A stretch of DNA of 6,615 nt from assembly GCA_017472105.1 (NCBI GenBank), contig JAFUQY010000226.1:1-6615 (forward strand), in the 5' to 3' direction. This stretch comes from Clostridia bacterium (GTDB lineage: Bacteria > Bacillota_A > Clostridia > Oscillospirales > CAG-272). Each line of letters starts with the position of its first letter. Position 1 is the stretch's first letter. The translations under genes were made by a program, and so were the position numbers. Below are positions 6,409 to 6,615 of the stretch, in pieces. The notes below the pieces were generated by a model that searched no databases, was not told the DNA's origin, and worked only from the letters and a program-made list of their open reading frames with translations.

Positions 6409-6422
6409 CACTGTAAACAGTG
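6409..6422. promoter_or_regulatory. 14-bp dyad CACTGTAAACAGTG
   Basis: CACTGT (6409-6414) and ACAGTG (6417-6422) are exact inverted repeats around a central AA. It lies in the 173-bp gap between two convergent genes. It could be a protein-binding operator or a minor hairpin in the 3' untranslated region; its position at gene ends argues against a promoter operator. Confidence 0.3.
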
Positions 6423-6458
6423 AGCTGATTTGGGCTGAAAAACAATCACATACAATGC

Positions 6459-6506
6459 AAAAAGCACCGCAATCCCATGAATTCGGGAGAACGGTGCTTT
6501 CGTTTT
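6459..6506. terminator. Bidirectional two-tier intrinsic terminator between convergent genes
   Basis: AAAGCACCG (6461-6469) pairs with CGGTGCTTT (6492-6500). Inside it, TCCC (6473-6476) pairs with GGGA (6485-6488), leaving a symmetric 3-by-3 internal loop. On plus, the stem ends in TTTCGTTTT (6498-6506) and serves the SLH gene. On minus, the run AAAAA at 6459-6463 gives a TTTTT tail that serves the acyl-CoA synthetase gene, whose stop lies only 8 bp from the stem. Confidence 0.88.
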
Positions 6507-6508
6507 GC

Positions 6509-6615
6509 TTACAGCTTGCTTCTGATGATCTTGCCGGAGGTAGTTTTCGGCAGTTCGTCCCGGAATACGACGATTCTCGGGTACTTGTAAGGTGCGGTAT
6601 TCTTCTTGACGTAGT
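6509..6615 (-). CDS. Acyl-CoA synthetase / AMP-dependent ligase, C-terminal end (partial)
   Basis: Only the last 34 codons and the stop (TTA on plus at 6509-6511) are in the window; the gene continues past the right edge. Read on minus, the peptide starts [13 protein letters not shown] and continues [19 protein letters not shown]. This matches the C-terminal domain of ANL-superfamily adenylating enzymes (acetyl-, medium-chain or other acyl-CoA synthetases), which activate carboxylates with ATP and CoA. The [10 protein letters not shown] block and the PKTTSGKI motif are diagnostic. The Lys of SGK corresponds to the catalytic lysine needed for adenylation (Lys609 in Salmonella Acs). The stretch is too short to choose the acyl substrate. 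It converges on the SLH gene and shares the bidirectional terminator. Confidence 0.9.
   Translation of the reverse strand, partial: YVKKNTAPYKYPRIVVFRDELPKTTSGKIIRSKL

Overview
The window looks like chromosomal DNA from an uncultured, GC-rich member of the Clostridia (Bacillota), probably a gut-type anaerobe. This is inferred from three things: strong AGGAG-type ribosome binding sites, a near-consensus sigma-A promoter, and an envelope protein anchored by S-layer homology (SLH) domains. No phage, plasmid, CRISPR, tRNA or rRNA genes are visible. The exact genus cannot be read from the sequence.

Layout, left to right. (1) 52-1893 (+) encodes a GxGYxYP-family putative glycoside hydrolase with a short discoidin-like tail and no signal peptide. 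It is closed by an intrinsic terminator at 1901-1947. (2) A clear promoter (2037-2065) drives a YbaK/EbsC-type aminoacyl-tRNA deacylase at 2115-2585. (3) 2586-3083 is a non-coding stretch of about 500 bp. Its first part is a 78-bp tandem repeat (about two copies) framed by an 11-bp direct repeat. Its second part (2811-2991) is a run of six consecutive short hairpins, one of them capped by a GCGA tetraloop. The last part (2992-3083) is an AT-rich leader with no feature I recognise. (4) 3084-4682 (+) encodes a HerA/YjgR-like (DUF853) P-loop ATPase with a long charged C-terminal helix. Only 36 bp later, 4719-6335 (+) encodes a secreted protein with three SLH repeats and an unrecognised C-terminal region; the two are probably co-transcribed. 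(5) A two-tier bidirectional terminator at 6459-6506 separates this pair from a convergent gene on the minus strand. Only the C-terminus of that gene is in the window, and it reads as an acyl-CoA synthetase/AMP-binding enzyme.

The genes do not form one obvious pathway. They look like ordinary housekeeping, carbohydrate and envelope functions. The part least explained by known gene families is the structured intergenic region 2586-2991, which is the best candidate in the window for an undescribed RNA or a mobile-repeat element. No new multi-gene system is evident.
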